A DNA stretch of 64,000 nucleotides from Bradyrhizobium sp. AS23.2 (GTDB taxonomy: Bacteria; Pseudomonadota; Alphaproteobacteria; Rhizobiales; Xanthobacteraceae): contig NZ_LGHM01000061.1 of assembly GCF_001908185.1 (NCBI RefSeq), forward strand, positions 1 through 64,000, in the 5' to 3' direction. The position numbers and the translations under genes were made by a program. The notes under the pieces were generated by a model. The model had not been told where the DNA came from, did not search any database, and saw nothing but the letters and a program-made list of their open reading frames with translations. Within the stretch, counting starts at the first letter, position 1. Each line of letters starts with the position of its first letter. This document shows, in pieces, positions 60,123 through 64,000 of this stretch.

Positions 60123-61379
60123 TCAACTGGCCAGCAACGGCTCGACCTCGGAACTCGTCTGGCGCCTTTCGCCGCCATCGGCCGTGACAGGCAGTTTCTC
60201 GATCGCGCGAAGGCCCGGCCGCTTGCGCCAGTGAACCCGCGATGGATCGACGGCGAGACCAAGCCGCGGCCATCGCACGAACAGCGCTTCCAGCGCGCAG
60301 GCTTCCTCGATGCGCGCGAGCTGATGGCCGAGGCAGAAATGGATACCCGTCCCGAAGGACATGTGACGGTTCGGCTTGCGTTCGAGATCGAGGCTCTCGG
60401 GACGATCATGCATCGCCGGATCCACGTTCGCGGCGGCGAGCATCACCATGACGCGATCGCCCTTCTTCAGCTGCACGCCTTCGAGCTCGACATCCCGCCG
60501 CACATAGCGCGGCTTGGAAAACTGCACCGGCGACACGAAGCGCAGGAACTCCTCCACCGCAAGCCCGACGCGGCTCCAGTCCTGTTCCAGCCAGTCGCGC
60601 AGGCCGGGATTCCTGAGCAGTTCGTACACCGAGCCGCTGATGAGATGCGTGGTGGTCTCCGAGCCTGCCGCGAGCAGCAGGAACACCATCGACACCATTT
60701 CATCCGGCGTGATCTGGCCGCCCTCGCGCTCGACCTGGACCAGCTCGGCAATCAGGCCCTCACCGCCCTGCACGCGCGCGATCTGCAGCTGCCGTTCGAG
60801 ATAGGCTCGCATCTTGCGGAACGCGAACACCAGCCGGAAGAAGCTGAGGACATTCGTCAGCGAGGACATCGTGTTGGCCCAGGCGATGAACCTCGGACGA
60901 TCGGCGAGAGGCAGGCCCAGGAGTTCGGAGATCACTGACAGCGGCAGGATGCGTGCGTAGCGCTCGACGAGATCGGCCGGGCTTCCGTTCGCAAAAAGCT
61001 CGTCAGCGAGATCGTCGGCGATGGCCCGGATACGGGGCTCCATCGCGACGATCGCGCGGCGGCGAAAGGCCTCGTCGACGATGCTGCGCAGCCTCGTGTG
61101 ATCCGGCTCGTCCATCGTCAGCATGTTGTTGGCGATGGTTTTGACGTATCTCGGCATCCACCAGCGCAGACCCGCGACGTCGCCGTCTTCCTTGCGCAGC
61201 GTGAAGGTGGTGCTGTCTTTCAGGACCTCTGCTGTCGCGTCATGGGTCGTGGTGATCCAGACGTCGCCGACGAGAGGAAATCGCGTCGCAACCACGGGGC
61301 CGGACATGCGCAACGTCGCGATCGCCTTGGGCGGATCGCGAAAGAAGGCCTCGCTGGTGAAATCGAGGCGCGGTGTCAT
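60123..61379 (-). CDS. Cytochrome P450
   Basis: The 418-residue soluble class I P450 has the I-helix AAGSETTTHLI, the ExxR motif in VEEFLR, and the heme loop FGTGIHFCLGHQLAR with Cys349 as the iron ligand. It should hydroxylate a hydrophobic compound with electrons from a ferredoxin and ferredoxin reductase. A ferredoxin-NADP reductase gene lies 0.5 kb away on the same strand, but no ferredoxin gene is nearby. The ATG at 61379 follows an unremarkable upstream sequence. The substrate is unknown. Confidence 0.92.
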   Translation of the reverse strand: MTPRLDFTSEAFFRDPPKAIATLRMSGPVVATRFPLVGDVWITTTHDATAEVLKDSTTFTLRKEDGDVAGLRWWMPRYVKTIANNMLTMDEPDHTRLRSIVDEAFRRRAIVAMEPRIRAIADDLADELFANGSPADLVERYARILPLSVISELLGLPLADRPRFIAWANTMSSLTNVLSFFRLVFAFRKMRAYLERQLQIARVQGGEGLIAELVQVEREGGQITPDEMVSMVFLLLAAGSETTTHLISGSVYELLRNPGLRDWLEQDWSRVGLAVEEFLRFVSPVQFSKPRYVRRDVELEGVQLKKGDRVMVMLAAANVDPAMHDRPESLDLERKPNRHMSFGTGIHFCLGHQLARIEEACALEALFVRWPRLGLAVDPSRVHWRKRPGLRAIEKLPVTADGGERRQTSSEVEPLLAS

Positions 61380-61459
61380 GGGATCACCGGATTGGTTGTT
61401 GGCGTCTCACGCAGATGGTGCTCGGCGCGGCCGCCGCAAGGGGGCCGGACGCGACGAGT

Positions 61460-61786
61460 CTACCCGCGTCCGGGCGAGCGCTGGCCGGTCTTGCGCTGCT
61501 GCTGGTTGGTATAGGCGTCCCAATGACTCCAGCTGCCATTGCTGAGGCTTTGCAGATCGGTGGCGAGCGGACGGCGCGTGCGCTTGTCGTAATCGGCGAT
61601 CGCGCGCTCGGACTGCGCGATCTTGTGCTTGAGTTCCGCAATCGTCTTCTGGGTGTGGCCGTTCCGCTTCGACGAGGCAATCTCGCCCATCGTGAAGCGC
61701 GCGGTCTCGAGCGCCTTCAACTCGGCGCGGTTCTTCTTCAACTGGACCCGGTGCCAGGCGATGTTGCTGTCGCTGTCCGCAACCAT
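61460..61786 (-). CDS. Small coiled-coil protein of unknown function
   Basis: The 108-residue protein from the ATG at 61786 (GGAG upstream) is rich in Lys, Glu and Gln. It has two long helices with heptad-like spacing (about residues 10-65) and a flexible C-terminus ending QRKTGQRSPGRG. No known domain was recognised. It lies between the P450 and ferredoxin reductase genes, in the same direction, but with gaps that do not require cotranscription. Confidence 0.55.
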   Translation of the reverse strand: MVADSDSNIAWHRVQLKKNRAELKALETARFTMGEIASSKRNGHTQKTIAELKHKIAQSERAIADYDKRTRRPLATDLQSLSNGSWSHWDAYTNQQQRKTGQRSPGRG

Positions 61787-61892
61787 GTGGGAACTCCGCT
61801 GATTCGTTTCCACATAGTATCAAGCGCCGAATCGGCGTCGCAACGCCCGCGCGGCGGCGAAAATGCGGTCTTATTACGCGAAAGTTCCTGAC

Positions 61893-62666
61893 TTAGCGCT
61901 CGGCAAAGGCCTTTTCGACCACGAACTGGGCCGGCTCGCCGTGGTTACCCTCGACGAAGCCGCGCTCGCCCAGGAGCACGCGGGTGTCTGCCACCAGCGC
62001 CGGGCTGCCGCAAATCATGACGCGGTCGTGGGCTGCTTCCAGCGCCGGCAGGCCGATATCGGCAAACAGCTTCCCGGAGGTGATGAGGTCGGTGATGCGG
62101 CCGCGGTTGCGGAAGGGATCGCGGGTCACGGTCGGATAGTAGATAAGCTGGTCGCGGATGTACTCGCCGATCAGCTCGTCCTTCGGCAGCGTCTCGGTGA
62201 TCATCTCACCATAGGCGAGCTCCTTGACGTGACGGCAGCCGTGCAGCAGCACGACCTTCTCGAACCGCTCGTAGGTTTCGGGGTCCTTGATCACGCTCAG
62301 GAACGGCGCGAGGCCCGTGCCGGTGCCGATCAGGTAAAGGTTGCGCCCCTCCGCCAGATTGTCGATCACCAGCGTGCCGGTGGCCTTGCGGCTGACGATG
62401 ATCTCGTCGCCCTCCTTCAGGTGCTGCAGGCGCGAGGTCAACGGGCCGTCCGGCACCTTGATCGAGAAGAACTCGAGCGTGTCCTCGTAATTGGCGCTGG
62501 CGACGCTGTAGGCCCGCAGCAAGGGCTTCTCGCCGACCTTGAGCCCGATCATGGTGAATTCGCCGTTGCGGAAGCGGAAGGTCGGGCTGCGCGTGGTCTT
62601 GAAGGAGAACAGCGTGTCGGTCCAGTGGTGGACGCTCAAAACGCTTTCCTGATTGAAATTGCTCAT
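61893..62666 (-). CDS. fpr: Ferredoxin-NADP reductase
   Basis: The 257-residue FAD enzyme moves electrons between NADPH and ferredoxin or flavodoxin. The FAD-binding motif RAYSVAS, the pyrophosphate-binding GTGTGLAPFLSVI, and the C-terminal CGSPALVADTRVLLGERGF with EKAF near the end are those of bacterial subclass Fpr. AAGGAAGG gives a good start at 62666. It is divergent from an enamidase-like gene across a perfect palindrome (62722-62741) and may supply low-potential electrons to that pathway. It might also feed the nearby P450. Confidence 0.92.
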   Translation of the reverse strand: MSNFNQESVLSVHHWTDTLFSFKTTRSPTFRFRNGEFTMIGLKVGEKPLLRAYSVASANYEDTLEFFSIKVPDGPLTSRLQHLKEGDEIIVSRKATGTLVIDNLAEGRNLYLIGTGTGLAPFLSVIKDPETYERFEKVVLLHGCRHVKELAYGEMITETLPKDELIGEYIRDQLIYYPTVTRDPFRNRGRITDLITSGKLFADIGLPALEAAHDRVMICGSPALVADTRVLLGERGFVEGNHGEPAQFVVEKAFAER

Positions 62667-62721
62667 CTCACCTTCCTTGTCGCGTCGTAGCGGTTCTGAG
62701 GCGGTCAGCTATGCGTCGTTT

Positions 62722-62741
62722 GTATACGATCATTCGTATAC
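62722..62741. promoter_or_regulatory. Perfect 20-bp palindrome between fpr and the enamidase-like gene
   Basis: GTATACGA-TCAT-TCGTATAC is perfectly symmetric (8-4-8), one of the strongest operator-like sites in the window. It lies 56 bases before the fpr start and about 80 before the enamidase-like start, in AT-rich sequence. It is likely bound by a dimeric regulator encoded outside the window. Confidence 0.7.
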
Positions 62742-62821
62742 TAATGAATAATCCTGCTTGATCCCGCGGTCAAGGCTGCCCAAGATCGCGAGCGTTGCAG
62801 TTAGGAATAAGGAGCCCTTCC

Positions 62822-64000
62822 ATGGCGCATGACGCACCCCAGGCCACCGGACCTTCGAAGCTCGTGATCCGCAATATCGGCCTGATCCTGTCCGGCGCCC
62901 TGGAAAAGCCGATCCTGGACGGCGACACCATCGTTGCAGAGAACGGCAAGATCACCGCGATCGGCCGCTTCAAGGACGTTAATACGGAAGGCGCGACCAC
63001 CATCGTCGATGCCCACGGCACCACGGTGGCGCCGGGCCTGATCGACAGCCACGTCCACCCTGTCGCCGGCGACTGGACGCCGCGGCAGAACCAGATCAAC
63101 TGGATCGACAGCTACCTCCATGGCGGCGTCACCACCATGATCTCCGCCGGCGAAGTGCACATGCCCGGTCGTCCCCGCGACGTCGTCGGCCTGAAGGCGA
63201 TGGCGGTGTTCGCCCAGCGCGCGTTCTGGACTTTGCGTCCGGGCGGCGTGAAGGTTCACGCCGGCGCGCCGGTGATCGAATGCGAGATGGTCGAAGAGGA
63301 CTTCAAGGAGATGGCCGCCAACGGCGTCAAGCTGCTCGGCGAAGTCGGCCTCGGCGGCGTCAAGGACGGTCCGACCGCGCGAAAGATGGTCGGCTGGGCC
63401 CGCAAATACGGGATCCAGAGCACGATCCACACCGGCGGCCCCTCGATCCCCGGCTCCGGCCTGATCGACAAGGACGTGGTGCTCGAGGCCGACACCGACG
63501 TGGTCGGCCACATCAATGGCGGACACACCGCGCTGCCCGACGACCAGATCCGCTGCATCTGCGAGGGCTGCAAGCGCGGACTCGAGCTCGTGCACAACGG
63601 CAATGAGCGCTCAGCCCTGTTCACGCTGCGAACCGCACGCGAGATGGGCGATCTGCACCGCGTCATCCTCGGCACCGACGCGCCCGCCGGCTCCGGCGTG
63701 CAACCGCTCGGCATTTTGCGCATGGTCTCGATGCTGTCCTCGCTCGGCGACCTGCCGGCCGAGATCGCGTTCTGCCTTGCCACCGGCAACACCGCCCGGA
63801 TGCGGCAGCTCGACTGCGGCCTGATCGAGGTCGGCCGCTCCGCCGACTTCGTCATCATGGACCAGGCGCAGCACTCGCCCGGCAAGAACATCCTGGAGAG
63901 CGTCCAGCTCGGCGACCTCCCCGGCATCGGCATGACCATCATCGACGGCATCGTGCGCACCCAGCGAAGCCGCAACACCCCGCCGGCAGGCAAGGTGCCG
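62822..64000 (+). CDS. Enamidase-like amidohydrolase, 3-prime end beyond the window
   Basis: The frame is open from the ATG at 62822 to the last base (393 codons) and so is incomplete, but nearly the full family length is present. Metal motif SHVHPVAGDW follows DAHGTTVAPGLID. STIHTGG, GHINGGHTALPD and LGTDAPAGSG follow in order, as in the enamidase of nicotinate fermentation (Eubacterium barkeri Ena), a binuclear-metal hydrolase that opens 1,4,5,6-tetrahydro-6-oxonicotinate. TAAGGAGCCC supports the start. A route for nicotinate or another N-heterocycle is likely to continue past the window. Confidence 0.8.
   Translation, partial: MAHDAPQATGPSKLVIRNIGLILSGALEKPILDGDTIVAENGKITAIGRFKDVNTEGATTIVDAHGTTVAPGLIDSHVHPVAGDWTPRQNQINWIDSYLHGGVTTMISAGEVHMPGRPRDVVGLKAMAVFAQRAFWTLRPGGVKVHAGAPVIECEMVEEDFKEMAANGVKLLGEVGLGGVKDGPTARKMVGWARKYGIQSTIHTGGPSIPGSGLIDKDVVLEADTDVVGHINGGHTALPDDQIRCICEGCKRGLELVHNGNERSALFTLRTAREMGDLHRVILGTDAPAGSGVQPLGILRMVSMLSSLGDLPAEIAFCLATGNTARMRQLDCGLIEVGRSADFVIMDQAQHSPGKNILESVQLGDLPGIGMTIIDGIVRTQRSRNTPPAGKVP

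Noticed and set aside
1-64000. CRISPR arrays, rRNA, complete insertion sequences or prophage
   Set aside because: No regularly spaced direct repeats, no transposase or integrase and no rRNA-like sequence were seen. The repeats present are short palindromic intergenic elements.

Overview
The window looks like a chromosomal segment of a Bradyrhizobium-like soil alphaproteobacterium. The evidence is high GC, many ABC, Bug and RND transporters, aromatic-acid and acyl-CoA catabolism, Omp25-type beta-barrels, and dispersed intergenic repeats of types I associate with Bradyrhizobium and its relatives. This is inferred from gene content, since no rRNA or other marker is present. No tRNA, CRISPR array, phage or intact insertion sequence was seen. 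Layout: 0-6.8 kb is loosely packed. It holds the end of a cupin protein, a membrane protein with a cyclic-nucleotide-binding domain, a Tat-type ABC solute-binding protein, an AtoE-type short-chain fatty-acid transporter, a secreted GlcG/HbpS-like protein and an exported protein-L-isoaspartate methyltransferase. Decayed copies of one repeat (core ATGTCCGCTT / AAGCGGAC) lie in several of the gaps. 6.8-12.2 kb is a TetR-controlled RND efflux operon with a near-perfect inverted repeat over the ribosome-binding site of its first gene. 12.2-21.3 kb has small conserved proteins, an AraC regulator, a MaoC dehydratase, two overlapping very small ORFs, a lytic transglycosylase, a Baeyer-Villiger-type monooxygenase divergent from an acyl-CoA ligase, and the remains of a DUF2961 gene. 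21.8-27.7 kb is a compact signalling cluster: DivK-like receiver, FIST-domain sensor, hybrid histidine kinase with two receivers, and a protein joining two histidine-kinase-type dimerisation helices, a receiver and a class III adenylate cyclase. It looks like a phosphorelay that ends in cAMP. 28.2-30.9 kb is a tandemly duplicated pair: an Omp25-like beta-barrel plus a small protein with a porin-like cysteine loop and a YadA-like C-terminal anchor. 31.5-38.7 kb has an acyl-CoA dehydrogenase, a MarR/FUSC/DUF1656/HlyD efflux operon divergent from an MFS exporter, and an amino-acid solute-binding protein. 39.0-47.7 kb is a Liv-type ABC importer (two ATPases, two permeases, binding protein) followed by a GntR/FCD regulator, an NTF2-like protein and two cytosine-deaminase-like amidohydrolases, so it probably imports and hydrolyses one class of nitrogen compound. 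48.2-55.4 kb is a tightly coupled minus-strand operon for the lower protocatechuate/gallate meta-cleavage route: two 2-pyrone-4,6-dicarboxylate hydrolase paralogues (one with a signal peptide), a DctA carrier, GalB-type 4-oxalomesaconate hydratase, LigK/GalC aldolase, a 4,5-dihydroxyphthalate-decarboxylase-like protein and a dehydrogenase, with a TetR regulator and a perfect palindrome upstream. 55.5-64 kb holds two solute-binding proteins, a PepSY-type membrane protein, a DUF763 protein, small proteins, a cytochrome P450, and a ferredoxin-NADP reductase divergent from an enamidase-like amidohydrolase (cut by the window end) across a perfect 20-bp palindrome. Operators, terminators and starts were judged by eye, without alignments or database searches.
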